Part shown: positions 53,461 to 62,280 of the stretch, one piece after another
Numbering within the stretch: position 1 is the first letter of the stretch
Layout: every line of letters starts with the position of its first letter
Assembly (NCBI GenBank): GCA_016935665.1
Contig: JAFGQN010000143.1
Span: 1-64,000 of the forward strand
Source: Deltaproteobacteria bacterium
GTDB taxonomy: Bacteria; Myxococcota_A; Polyangia; JAAYKL01
Length of the DNA: 64,000 nt
Direction of reading: 5' to 3'
Position numbers and translations under genes: made by a program
The notes under the pieces: generated by a model
Databases searched by the model: none
The model's input: the letters and a program-made list of their open reading frames with translations, nothing else
What the model was told of the DNA's origin: nothing

Positions 53461-53743
53461 GTTTCACCCCGTTTTCAGTACATTTTAAACGATGCAGTTG
53501 ACGGCCTATACACCAGGTCTTTACCATTGTTGTGCGCATGGAGTGCTCTGAAGGCGCATCCCGGATACACCATCGGCAAAAGATATTGCCAGAACGCCGA
53601 ACTTTTTCCACGTGGGTGTCCCAATCGCACCCTAACGGTTATCAAGCATTGCGTCTGTGCACATGGAGAGATAATACATTGCGCAGGCTTTATTGCAGCA
53701 GGCGTTTTCTGAACATGACCGGCGCGCAAATATAAGGAGCAGA

Positions 53744-56176
53744 ATGAACGGAATAAAATGGTTATGGTGCGTCTGGACCATTCTTGTTTTCTGTGGCGGA
53801 TGTACCGCTTGCACGAGTAAAGGCAAAAACGAATCTGTAACGGATACGGACACAACGGTATCCGCTCCTGTAGAACTCCATCTTTCATTGGACAATGCAA
53901 CGCTGCCCAAAAGCTACGTGGTTACGGCAGTTTCAAAGGATGGTCGAACCCTGCGAGCGGCATGCGGTGACACCAGGGGACAGACGTCCGAGGGTATTAC
54001 CTGCGAATCATATGGCATAAAACTGGATGCCGTTAAGGGTGCAATACAATTGACGGCAAAAGCCAAAGGTTATCGCTTTGGGTCGGAAACCATCCAGGTG
54101 GCGTCGCTGCCCGCTAATGGTCACAGCCGTGTTCACCATGCAACGCTTGCCGCGCTGGCGCCATTTGAAGTCGCCGAACACTATCGCACCGGATTTGCGT
54201 CAGATGAGATCGATGCATTTTTAAACATGGCGTTTCGCACCAAATCCGAGACAGGCGCGGTGGACGCGGTGAAATTCATTGTGATGAATCCACACACCAC
54301 CCCCACCGTGTATTTTATGGATACAAAGAATTTTGCCATACATTACTTCTTTGCACGGGACGTACTCCATTTACCACTCAGTTCCACAGAATTTACAAAG
54401 AAAGTGTATGCCGATGGCGACAGGGAAATCATGGCGGGCGCCATTATGTATCACGCCAATGTGGAAGCCGAAAGTGAGCGGTTTGGGGGTGCTATAACCA
54501 GTCCATTCGAACTGAGCTTCTTTCCCAGTGACGACTTATCCGTCACCGAGGCGCGTCTCGTCCATCGACTCATCGAAGAAAGACTTGGCGTGGCATCGCT
54601 CACGGGGAACACTCGCCGACTGTATTACATGCCTGCGGGAGAGAAAAAGGAAACTGAACTGGAAACGGATGCCGAGCTGTTCCAGCAGTGGGACGCGGAG
54701 TGGGTATTGCGCCGTGAGATTTACCGGCAGAAATCATGGCAGATCATGAACACCGGTGTGGCCTATGGCACGCTGCGTCTGGCGGATTTGGCGGAGCTGG
54801 AAGCGGAGGCGTTTTCGTTTAAGGATATTGTATTGTTACCAGGGCTGCCCATTCAACTGCCCATTGTGGGCGGCACCATCACTGAGGAGTTCCAGACCCC
54901 GCTGTCTCATGTCAACGTCATGGCAAAGAATCGCGGCACCCCCAATCTCACATTGGCAGAGGCTTCGGCCAAACCCGAGATACAGGCGCTGCTGGGCAGG
55001 CTGGTGCGATTCGAAGTCACCGACGAAAGCTACACGCTCAAAGAAACCACCCTCGAAGAAGCCGAGGCGTTCTGGACGTCCCAATCGAAAGACCCCATCA
55101 CTCTAAAAAGCGACACCAGCTACAACGCGCTGCCGCTCTTTTCTGAAATCGGCTTCAAAGACTGGATTACCGTGGGGGCCAAGGCAGCCAATCTGGCGGA
55201 GCTGCACCAGATTCCGGGAGCGGGTGGCCCGCGCGGTTTTGCCATTCCGTTCCACTATTATCAGAGATTCATGGCAGGCAACACGGTGGACACAGACACC
55301 TGCGCAAACGCGCAAACCGACTGTGTGTCTGACAACCGGGACGCGGCCACCTGTGCGGAAGCACACACACTCTGCACTGCCCATGCCGGTGAAACGCTGG
55401 CGACGTATGTGAGAAAACTGCTTGAGACCAACACATTTAGTCAGGATACCAAAATCCGGGAAGCCACTCTTTCGGGACTGCGCTACCTGATGGTTCAGGG
55501 AACCACAGATGCCGATTTTGCAGAGGCGTTAAACGCCAAAGTGGCCAACGTGTTTGGCGATTCCAAAGTACGCCTGCGTTCGAGCACCAACACCGAAGAT
55601 ATTCCCGGTTTTTCAGGCGCCGGCCTGTACGACTCCAAATCCGCTTATGCCCAGGGAGAAGAGCGGGCCTCAGAAGTTATTCGCAAAGTCTGGGCGTCCG
55701 TATGGAACTGGCGCGCCTTTGAAGAACGCAGCTTTTGGCACATCGATCACCTGTCCACACAAATGGGTGTGGCGGTCAATCAGTCGTTTGGCGAAGAGGC
55801 GGTCAACGGCGTGCTCATCACACAAAACATTGAGAATCCCACACTGGAGGGGATGTACGTCAACGTGCAGTTGGGCGAAATTTCGGTGACCAACCCCGAA
55901 GGCATGACCACGCCCGAGATATTCACCATCATCCGCGGCACCGAAGTGGGCAGCATTCAACCCGCAGTTATTGCGTATTCATCGCTCTCTCCCGGCAAAC
56001 CCATCATGACCGACCCGGAAATCCGAGCGCTCTTTGATGCTGCCACAATTGTTCAAAAGCATTTTGCCCCCCTCTACGAAATCAACGAATACAACCTGGC
56101 GCTGGACATGGAATTCAAACTGCGGGCAGGCGACCGCGCTCTGGTCATCAAACAGGCTCGTCCGTACACCCATTAA
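53744..56176 (+). CDS. Lipoprotein with phosphohistidine swivel and PPDK-type ATP-grasp domain (glucan-water-dikinase-like order)
   Basis: 810 residues from the ATG at 53744 (AAGGAG upstream). The lipobox is VFCGGC. Residues 25-120 are a beta-rich domain. Residues 120-330 are a domain I cannot name. Next comes a phosphohistidine swivel with His389 in FQTPLSHVNVMAKNRGTPN. The C-terminal 330 residues are a PPDK N-terminal ATP-grasp: VGAKAANLAELHQIPG (Lys480), RLRSSTNTEDIPGFSGAGLY (Arg612 region) and VWNWRAFEERSFWHID. There is no PEP-binding barrel. This order, swivel before ATP-grasp, is that of plant glucan water dikinases and opposite to PEP synthase. An extracytoplasmic site for an ATP-using enzyme is odd. 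Confidence 0.8.
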   Translation: MNGIKWLWCVWTILVFCGGCTACTSKGKNESVTDTDTTVSAPVELHLSLDNATLPKSYVVTAVSKDGRTLRAACGDTRGQTSEGITCESYGIKLDAVKGAIQLTAKAKGYRFGSETIQVASLPANGHSRVHHATLAALAPFEVAEHYRTGFASDEIDAFLNMAFRTKSETGAVDAVKFIVMNPHTTPTVYFMDTKNFAIHYFFARDVLHLPLSSTEFTKKVYADGDREIMAGAIMYHANVEAESERFGGAITSPFELSFFPSDDLSVTEARLVHRLIEERLGVASLTGNTRRLYYMPAGEKKETELETDAELFQQWDAEWVLRREIYRQKSWQIMNTGVAYGTLRLADLAELEAEAFSFKDIVLLPGLPIQLPIVGGTITEEFQTPLSHVNVMAKNRGTPNLTLAEASAKPEIQALLGRLVRFEVTDESYTLKETTLEEAEAFWTSQSKDPITLKSDTSYNALPLFSEIGFKDWITVGAKAANLAELHQIPGAGGPRGFAIPFHYYQRFMAGNTVDTDTCANAQTDCVSDNRDAATCAEAHTLCTAHAGETLATYVRKLLETNTFSQDTKIREATLSGLRYLMVQGTTDADFAEALNAKVANVFGDSKVRLRSSTNTEDIPGFSGAGLYDSKSAYAQGEERASEVIRKVWASVWNWRAFEERSFWHIDHLSTQMGVAVNQSFGEEAVNGVLITQNIENPTLEGMYVNVQLGEISVTNPEGMTTPEIFTIIRGTEVGSIQPAVIAYSSLSPGKPIMTDPEIRALFDAATIVQKHFAPLYEINEYNLALDMEFKLRAGDRALVIKQARPYTH

Positions 56177-56185
56177 TCGCATTTA

Positions 56186-56210
56186 AAATGGTAACAATGA
56201 TGTACCATTT
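56186..56210. repeat. Inverted repeat after the swivel/ATP-grasp gene
   Basis: AAATGGTA and TACCATTT are exact reverse complements separated by nine bases. No T run follows. The repeat lies in the 199-base gap before the next operon and may be an operator or a weak terminator. Confidence 0.4.
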
Positions 56211-56311
56211 GGAGGGACACATTCCCCGCAAAACGACATTTTTGTAGTCTCCCATGCCTCCCCCATTCCGGCAGGCGCCCTAACGGTGCGACATTTGAGG
56301 GCGCAGCGCCA

Positions 56312-56327
56312 TGGCACACCCTTTGCT
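56312..56327 (+). promoter_or_regulatory. Sigma-54 (-24/-12) promoter for the GTPase/ABC operon
   Basis: TGGCACACCCTTTGCT differs from the consensus TGGCACG-N4-TTGCW at one position only, and GG and GC are ten bases apart. The predicted start is near 56338, 38 bases before the ATG at 56376. Confidence 0.7.
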
Positions 56328-56375
56328 CAGTGTTATGAATTGACAGTTAACTATCCAAATTGAAAGGCGCCGTCC

Positions 56376-57611
56376 ATGACCGTCCAGCTTGAAGAGATGA
56401 CCATCCAGCAATTGCTTTCGCAATATCCGTATCTGATTGATGTGTTTAAACAAAATGGCCTTGGAAAATTTGAAAAACCGGACGTGCTGCAAAAGCTGGG
56501 TCCATTTTTAAAACTGGGCACTGCCATGCGCGCTCTGTCCATTCACAAAGACACTTTTTTGTCGCTGCTGAACGAAGCTATCAGCGAACATGCGGACAGC
56601 AGCACGCCCACGCTCATGGACGCGCCGCACCTGCAACGGAATCTCACCGTTTTAGCCCTTTTGCCCTGCGGCATGAAAATGCCGTTCAATCGGGCATTTG
56701 ATGAATTCATCCAGCAATACAACGCCAAACACCAAACCCGGCTGCACTATCTGGTGGAAGGCAATGTAAACCACGAAGTGTCATATTACGCATACATCGA
56801 ATCCATTGAGCGCATCGAAGAGCTGCCGGACATTATCATCAGTTCCGACATCAACAGTTTTTATCATGAGTCTTTTAAACAGCGCTTTCTAAGCCAACAT
56901 TATTTTGCAGACCTGACCCCGGCCGACCTCAACAGCGACATGGCCACCATTGATTTCTCCGATCCCCGCAAGCAGTTCACCATGCTCAGCGCCAATCTGC
57001 TGGTACTGGTGGCCATCAAAGATAAAGTACCGGATTTCCCGGCGTCGCCATCATGGGCAGATATTCTGGAGGAAAAATACACCAACAGTGTGGTGATGCG
57101 CGGTCAAAAAGATTTTTTTTGCAACGGCGTGCTCATGCCATTTTACAAGATATGGAAAGAAGACGGAGTGCGTCAAATGGGCCGTTCGGTGAAAACCGGC
57201 GTACATCCCTCCGAAATGGTCAAGATGATTGACAGCAGTGACAATGATGTGGCCCCTCTCTACATCATGCCTTACTTTTTCGCGCAGAAAATCAAACACA
57301 AAGAGCGGGTGACCATTCACGTCCCCAAAGAAGGCGCCATCGTCAGCCCGGTACAGATGCTGGTCAAAAAAGACAAACTGAACGACGTATCCGAGATTAC
57401 CGATTTTCTGCTAAGCCAATCCCTGGGACAAGTGTGCGCGGATGCGTACTTTCCGTCGGTTCATCCAAAGGTGCACAACCCCACCGCCCACATATCTCCC
57501 CTGTTGTGGCTGGGATGGGATTACATCGGCAGCGTGGACGTGGGGAAAACCAAAAAGGACATCGAAGCAGTGTTCATGCAAAGTTTTTATGAAAGCGGTG
57601 GCGCGGTATGA
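56376..57611 (+). CDS. Cytoplasmic periplasmic-binding-protein-like fold with DUF1858-type N-terminus
   Basis: 411 residues, no signal peptide. Residues 5-60 (EEMTIQQLLSQYPYLIDVF, then KQNGLGKFEKPDVLQKLGPF) resemble the DUF1858 domain found on hybrid-cluster and iron-handling proteins. Residues 85-400 have the pattern of a type-II solute-binding protein: LTVLALLPCGMKMPFNRAF, DIIISSDINSFYHESF, NLLVLVAIKDKVPDFPASPS with a W-ADIL segment, and GAIVSPVQMLVKKDKLNDVS. The lack of a signal peptide means it acts in the cytoplasm, which is unusual for this fold. The stop overlaps the GTPase ATG (ATGA). Confidence 0.72.
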   Translation: MTVQLEEMTIQQLLSQYPYLIDVFKQNGLGKFEKPDVLQKLGPFLKLGTAMRALSIHKDTFLSLLNEAISEHADSSTPTLMDAPHLQRNLTVLALLPCGMKMPFNRAFDEFIQQYNAKHQTRLHYLVEGNVNHEVSYYAYIESIERIEELPDIIISSDINSFYHESFKQRFLSQHYFADLTPADLNSDMATIDFSDPRKQFTMLSANLLVLVAIKDKVPDFPASPSWADILEEKYTNSVVMRGQKDFFCNGVLMPFYKIWKEDGVRQMGRSVKTGVHPSEMVKMIDSSDNDVAPLYIMPYFFAQKIKHKERVTIHVPKEGAIVSPVQMLVKKDKLNDVSEITDFLLSQSLGQVCADAYFPSVHPKVHNPTAHISPLLWLGWDYIGSVDVGKTKKDIEAVFMQSFYESGGAV

Positions 57612-58297
57612 AACTGATTACCGTGGCCGGCCCGCCGTCGTGCGGCAAAACCAGTGTCATCATTCATGCGCTCAAGGAATTGCAACAGCAAAGCGCCACA
57701 TCAGGTGTGGTCAAGTTTGACTGTTTAACCGCGCAGGACGCCGCCGACTACCACCGCATGGCCATTCCCGTGAAAACGGGCATATCGGGGGGCCTGTGCC
57801 CGGATCACTTCTTTGTCAGCAACATCGAAGCCGCGCTGGAATGGGCTCGCCAAAAAGAGTTTGATTATCTGGTGACCGAAAGCGCGGGCCTTTGCAACCG
57901 ATGTTCCCCCCACATCCGGGACGTGTTGGCCATCTGCGTCATTGACAACCTCTCAGGCGTGAACACACCCAAAAAAATTGGCCCCATGCTGCGTTCCGCC
58001 GACGTGGTGGTCATTACCCGGGGCGATATTGTGTCGCAGGCCGAACGCGAGGTGTTTGCCTTTAAAGTCCGTCAGGTCAATCCCCGCGCACGCATTATTT
58101 CAATGAATGGCATTACCGGTCAGGGCGCGTTTTATCTGGCACGTGTGTTTTCAGAAGCGCCAGAGGTAAAAACATTGCTGGAAGCGACGTTGCGATTCAC
58201 CATGCCTGGCGCGTTGTGTTCATATTGCCTTGGCGAACGCAAAATCGGCCCCGATAAACAGATTGGCATATCCAAACTAATGGATTTTTCGAGATAG
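57608..58297 (+). CDS. HypB/UreG-like GTPase with Cys pairs
   Basis: 229 residues. The P-loop GPPSCGKTS (residues 8-16) and the fold pattern VKFDCLTAQDAADYHRM, DYLVTESAGLCNRC and VVVITRGDIVSQAEREVFAF are those of SIMIBI GTPases of the HypB/UreG/CooC type, which load nickel or other metals. Two Cys pairs are present: LCNRCSP in the middle and LCSYCLGERK near the C-terminus. They could carry a metal. It is coupled by ATGA to the upstream gene and lies five bases before the ABC ATPase. Confidence 0.8.
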   Translation: MKLITVAGPPSCGKTSVIIHALKELQQQSATSGVVKFDCLTAQDAADYHRMAIPVKTGISGGLCPDHFFVSNIEAALEWARQKEFDYLVTESAGLCNRCSPHIRDVLAICVIDNLSGVNTPKKIGPMLRSADVVVITRGDIVSQAEREVFAFKVRQVNPRARIISMNGITGQGAFYLARVFSEAPEVKTLLEATLRFTMPGALCSYCLGERKIGPDKQIGISKLMDFSR

Positions 58298-58301
58298 GCC
58301 C

Positions 58302-59309
58302 ATGACGTATCAATTGCTCAACCACACCATCGCCGAACTGTATCGCCGCTGCCCCGCCATCGCCGATTTTTTTGCATCCCACAATATGCAGGCCCACGCA
58401 AAGATGTCCATTACCCTTGGTGACCTTATGGATTCCCAAAAAGAACATCTTTTTACGGAGTCCGCCACAGCCCGGGATTCTTTTGTGGCAGATTTGGCGT
58501 CCTTCATGGTGCAGATGCAACTGCTTAAAAGTGATGCTTCCGCAAAGGTGGAATCCATCACGGTCATTCCCGGTGTGGACAAATCCGGGACGCCCGAACC
58601 CTGTGGCGTTACCTTGAAAACCGGTGAGATTACAGCAGTGGTGGGTCCCACCGGTTCGGGAAAAAGTCGTCTGCTCGAGGATTTGGAATGTCTGGCGCAA
58701 AAAGATACACCTACCAAACGCCGGATTCTCATCAACAACGTCGTGCCAGACGAAGAAACCCGCTTTGGCGCCGAAGGCATGGTGGCCCAGCTCTCTCAAA
58801 ACATGAACTTTGTGATGGACCTCCAGGTGTCTGACTTTCTCACCATGCATGCAGAAAGCCGCATGGTGGAAAACGTGTCGAACATCGTGCAGCAGATTTT
58901 TGCCACCGCCAATGAACTGTCCGGTGAAGCATTCACCATGACCACCGCCGTGACCCAGCTCAGCGGCGGTCAAAGCCGAGCCCTGATGATTGCCGACACC
59001 GCCCTGCTCAGCGCCGCGCCCATTATTCTCATCGACGAAATCGAGAACGCCGGCGTCGACAAAATCAAAGCGCTGGCCCTGCTGATTAAAAGCAACAAAA
59101 TCGTCCTCATCTCAACCCACGACCCACTGCTGGCATTAAACGCCCACCGCCGTGTGGTCATCCGCAACGGCGGCATCCACAAAGTGGTGACCACCACAAA
59201 AAAAGAACGCGCCAACGTGCACACCCTGCAACAGCTCGATGCCCTCATTGCAGACATTCGCTGGAAACTGCGAAACGGCGAGGAGATTGTGACGATACCA
59301 GCGCTTTAA
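58302..59309 (+). CDS. ABC-type ATPase with DUF1858-like N-terminus, no transmembrane partner
   Basis: 335 residues. Residues 1-75 (LLNHTIAELYRRCPAIADFF, then ASHNMQAHAKMSITLGDLMD) resemble the N-terminal domain of the first gene of this operon. The ABC domain has Walker A GPTGSGKS (115-122), signature LSGGQ (220-224), Walker B IILIDEIE and the switch His in LISTHDP. The DEIE in place of DEPT is also seen in the DNA-repair type of ABC proteins. No membrane domain gene is nearby, so import is unlikely unless a partner lies elsewhere. It probably works with the GTPase in the cytoplasm. Confidence 0.82.
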   Translation: MTYQLLNHTIAELYRRCPAIADFFASHNMQAHAKMSITLGDLMDSQKEHLFTESATARDSFVADLASFMVQMQLLKSDASAKVESITVIPGVDKSGTPEPCGVTLKTGEITAVVGPTGSGKSRLLEDLECLAQKDTPTKRRILINNVVPDEETRFGAEGMVAQLSQNMNFVMDLQVSDFLTMHAESRMVENVSNIVQQIFATANELSGEAFTMTTAVTQLSGGQSRALMIADTALLSAAPIILIDEIENAGVDKIKALALLIKSNKIVLISTHDPLLALNAHRRVVIRNGGIHKVVTTTKKERANVHTLQQLDALIADIRWKLRNGEEIVTIPAL

Positions 59310-59348
59310 AAAGCAACGCCCACCCGGACCGGATGGCTCAACCTTTTG

Positions 59349-60779
59349 TTACTTGTATTCTGAAGAATGGGGCCGGCTTTGGGGTTGATTGGGAAGGCCT
59401 TCCAAACGAATGACCTCAGAGGTGTGGTCGACGTACGCTTCGAACACGTATTCGGGCCAGTACAGAAATCCGGGGCCGTACTTCATATAGGATTGATAAT
59501 CGGTGCACCGGCCAAATGTGCGCGTGCGCTGAATTTCATTGGCGATGCATGCTTCCCATTTCACCGCTGAAGTTTCGCACATCACGTATGGCGTGCCAAA
59601 CACCACATGCGGATCTTTGCCCGCAAAATCGTGCGGTGGCAGAATCCTGGCGAACCACACTTCGCCCTTTCGACCTTTGTATCCGGCGGGACAACGGGCG
59701 GTAAATTCCCGCTGAATGAACAACTCTCTAAATTTAATGGTGTCGCCGCGCCGCCCCATATGTTCATGCAGCCCCATCCTGGAGCCATGAAAAATCCGCT
59801 GAATGCGCAACATATCCGGGTCCGGATTCAATGATTCGTAAATGGCGGTGGACACCGATCCCAATGTTTCCCGGGATGCGCCTTTACACATATCGAATGT
59901 GGACCAGCAAAAGAAGTACGAGGGAGAGAGTGGACTCATGGGTGGGCCGCTGGGCCTATATTCTTCTTCGGCTTTATCGATCGCATCCCGAAACCAGGAC
60001 ATTTGCGGCAGCATCAGCACCTGTTCGGATATAACCGACATTTGATTTTGCACAAACGTATACACCGCATGATCGATTTCATTTGTCTCCAAAGCGTCAT
60101 TCACGGCAGCAGTGTTTCGCAGCGCTTCTGAGTTGGACATGTCGGTTTTATATGTGCTCAAATTCACCACGTCGGTTTTACGAAACGGACCTGCCTCGCG
60201 GACTATCTTTTTGGCCAGCGGCCCGGTTTCAGCGCGTCTGGCAATGGCAAGACAGTCCGAAAGAGTGTTTCCTTCACGCAATTTTTCAATTCCCCCGTAT
60301 GCCCATGAGACATTGATACGCCCTGCATTTTCAGAATCCGCATAGCCGTCGGCGTCCACCATCGCAGCGAGAATGCGGCGATTATCGTCCGAAAAATGCC
60401 GTTTTTTGTACTTCACCAGCTGCGATATCGCCCGCTCCGGATCTTTAATTTTAAACTCGTTCTGGATAACCGACCTGGATGGCCCCGCAACGCTATCATC
60501 AATGACCGCCTTCAGCTCCAAATCACTTTCCAAAGCTGCATCGTCGTCATTGGCCAGGTTCCAGGAAATTTGCGCGAAACGCACTGCAACCCGCATTGCA
60601 TCGATGCCAAACGCCTCTGTATCGTTCAGGAGCTGAATTGCCATGACTTCAATTTTCTTCGACAATTTGTCTTCTGTCGACGACGTCGGCAACCCATGGG
60701 ATCGTCGCTGTGCTGAAGTAAATCCGCCGCTCAGTGTCGATTCTACTGATTCTGTTCGTTTTCGTTTTTTTCGGCTCAT
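59349..60779 (-). CDS. Hypothetical protein, 476 residues
   Basis: A Lys/Arg-rich N-terminus (MSRKKRKRTESVESTLSGGF) precedes a helical region around 40-130 and a mixed C-terminal half with several aromatic and Cys residues (FARILPPHDFAGKDPHVVFG, WPEYVFEAYVDHTSEVIRLE). There is no signal peptide and no membrane segment. I do not recognise a family. It is convergent with the ABC ATPase gene and upstream of the desaturase gene only by position; no shared function is evident. Confidence 0.6.
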   Translation of the reverse strand: MSRKKRKRTESVESTLSGGFTSAQRRSHGLPTSSTEDKLSKKIEVMAIQLLNDTEAFGIDAMRVAVRFAQISWNLANDDDAALESDLELKAVIDDSVAGPSRSVIQNEFKIKDPERAISQLVKYKKRHFSDDNRRILAAMVDADGYADSENAGRINVSWAYGGIEKLREGNTLSDCLAIARRAETGPLAKKIVREAGPFRKTDVVNLSTYKTDMSNSEALRNTAAVNDALETNEIDHAVYTFVQNQMSVISEQVLMLPQMSWFRDAIDKAEEEYRPSGPPMSPLSPSYFFCWSTFDMCKGASRETLGSVSTAIYESLNPDPDMLRIQRIFHGSRMGLHEHMGRRGDTIKFRELFIQREFTARCPAGYKGRKGEVWFARILPPHDFAGKDPHVVFGTPYVMCETSAVKWEACIANEIQRTRTFGRCTDYQSYMKYGPGFLYWPEYVFEAYVDHTSEVIRLEGLPNQPQSRPHSSEYK

Positions 60780-61104
60780 GTGGTCTCTTCATTTTCCCGG
60801 TAGCGACATCAACTGGCCCTTCCGTTTTCATTTGCCCAATCCGTGAGTCATCGCAACCATGTGTTGGCTCCTTCCCGTGTCTCACGACCCGGTTCTCTAA
60901 AGTGTCCGAGCAATTTACGGGCCATTCGCTCCGCTCTTATCGACAATTATTTGATGTCACGGTTTCCAGCGCGAAAGTCAACTGTTTTCATTCGTTGGCT
61001 CTTCGAGTAACAACAACCCGTGCATATCGGAACTATCCAGAATTTAATGGATTTCATCGAAAATGATATCGGCGAGCGGACTACATTTCAGAGGAAAAGA
61101 CCCT
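60780..61104. other. Intergenic stretch upstream of the 476-residue gene
   Basis: 325 bases between two minus-strand genes. It should contain the promoter of the 476-residue gene and the end of the desaturase transcript. I see no gene with a ribosome binding site, no T-run hairpin and no sigma-54 element. Confidence 0.4.
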
Positions 61105-62100
61105 CTATGCGGCCGGGCGAGACGACACGGAACTGTTGACGCCAACCGTCGAAGTCTTCGCAACCAATGAACCGTCTTTCGGATGAGACGTTTTCTGACG
61201 TCTACGATGCACCTGCGGGGTGGCCGTTCGCAGGTCGCGGGTCAGGCCGAAAAACGAGAGGAATCGAATGGCCCATTTGGAGGGATCCCAATGCCAGAAT
61301 CGAATACCATTTCGATAGTCACCCGGGTGGGCGTGATGGTAGTTATGGTACCCTTCCCCAAATGTGAGCAGTGCCAGAATGAAATTATCTCTGGCCGTAT
61401 TGCCGGTGGACCAGGGGCGACGGCCAATGATATGCGCCAGCGAGTTGATAAAAAATGTGGTGTGATGGGTCACGATCAATCTAAAAAAACCGGCCACCAA
61501 AAACATTTCAAGTACATTGCCAAAACCAAACCCCAAACCAAGCGGAACCCCAACGTTCAGCCCCACCGCCAGCGGCAGGTAATATTTATGCTGCCACATC
61601 ACAATGGGTTCTTTTTCCAAATCCTTTACATTGGAAAAATCCATGGGCGCGCTGGAATAGTCTCTGAGCATCCAACCCATGTGGGAAAACCAGAAGCCTC
61701 GGGTAGCCGCATATGGATCTTTATAAGGGTCGTCCACATGCCCGTGATGACGCCGATGGTCGGACACCCACTTTAAAATCGAATTTTCAAGAGCCAACGC
61801 TCCGGTGAGCATTAAAAAGACGCGCACTGACCAATGGGCATTAAATGTTTTATGGCTCCACAGCCGGTGATATCCGGTGGTAATAGCCATATTGCACATG
61901 ACAAACAGTACCCCAAACGCTATCCACGCCGATGCCGTGAATCCGTAAAAATAGCCATACAACGGCACCCCAATCAACGCCACCGCTGTGGTGCCCGCAA
62001 ACATCCCAATAATATCCCACCGTTTATTCGCTTTACGAAATTCAACTTCCCGCGCTGCATCAAATACCGGATTCGCCTTCATATCCTGCTCCTGTTTCAT
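61105..62100 (-). CDS. Acyl-CoA/lipid delta-9-type fatty-acid desaturase
   Basis: 331 residues with four transmembrane helices. The three histidine boxes of the stearoyl-CoA-desaturase type are present: HRLWSHKTF, HRRHHGHVDDPYKDPYAA and, near the C-terminus, GEGYHNYHHAHPGDYRNG. WDPSKWAIRF follows, as is usual for the family. The enzyme introduces a double bond into saturated acyl chains and normally needs oxygen, so it suggests at least transient exposure to oxygen in an otherwise anaerobe-like gene set. Confidence 0.93.
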   Translation of the reverse strand: MKQEQDMKANPVFDAAREVEFRKANKRWDIIGMFAGTTAVALIGVPLYGYFYGFTASAWIAFGVLFVMCNMAITTGYHRLWSHKTFNAHWSVRVFLMLTGALALENSILKWVSDHRRHHGHVDDPYKDPYAATRGFWFSHMGWMLRDYSSAPMDFSNVKDLEKEPIVMWQHKYYLPLAVGLNVGVPLGLGFGFGNVLEMFLVAGFFRLIVTHHTTFFINSLAHIIGRRPWSTGNTARDNFILALLTFGEGYHNYHHAHPGDYRNGIRFWHWDPSKWAIRFLSFFGLTRDLRTATPQVHRRRQKTSHPKDGSLVAKTSTVGVNSSVSSRPAA

Positions 62101-62280
62101 GGCCGTCCCTACACCGTTACACGGTCACGGACGGGTGTCCTATCTGAACAGGTAGGCACAGAAAGTCACAGTTTCGTCAGCAATTTCGACTTTTTTGTCA
62201 CTAAACTGTCATACCAATACCAGTTTAATTAAAACCGAGTAAATGTTTAAAAATATCGGGGACAGGCGCGGGCGGGGAGA

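Noticed and set aside
60734-61066. Plus-strand open frame of 110 codons before the desaturase
   Set aside because: It begins inside the minus-strand 476-residue gene, has no ribosome binding site and no protein-like pattern.
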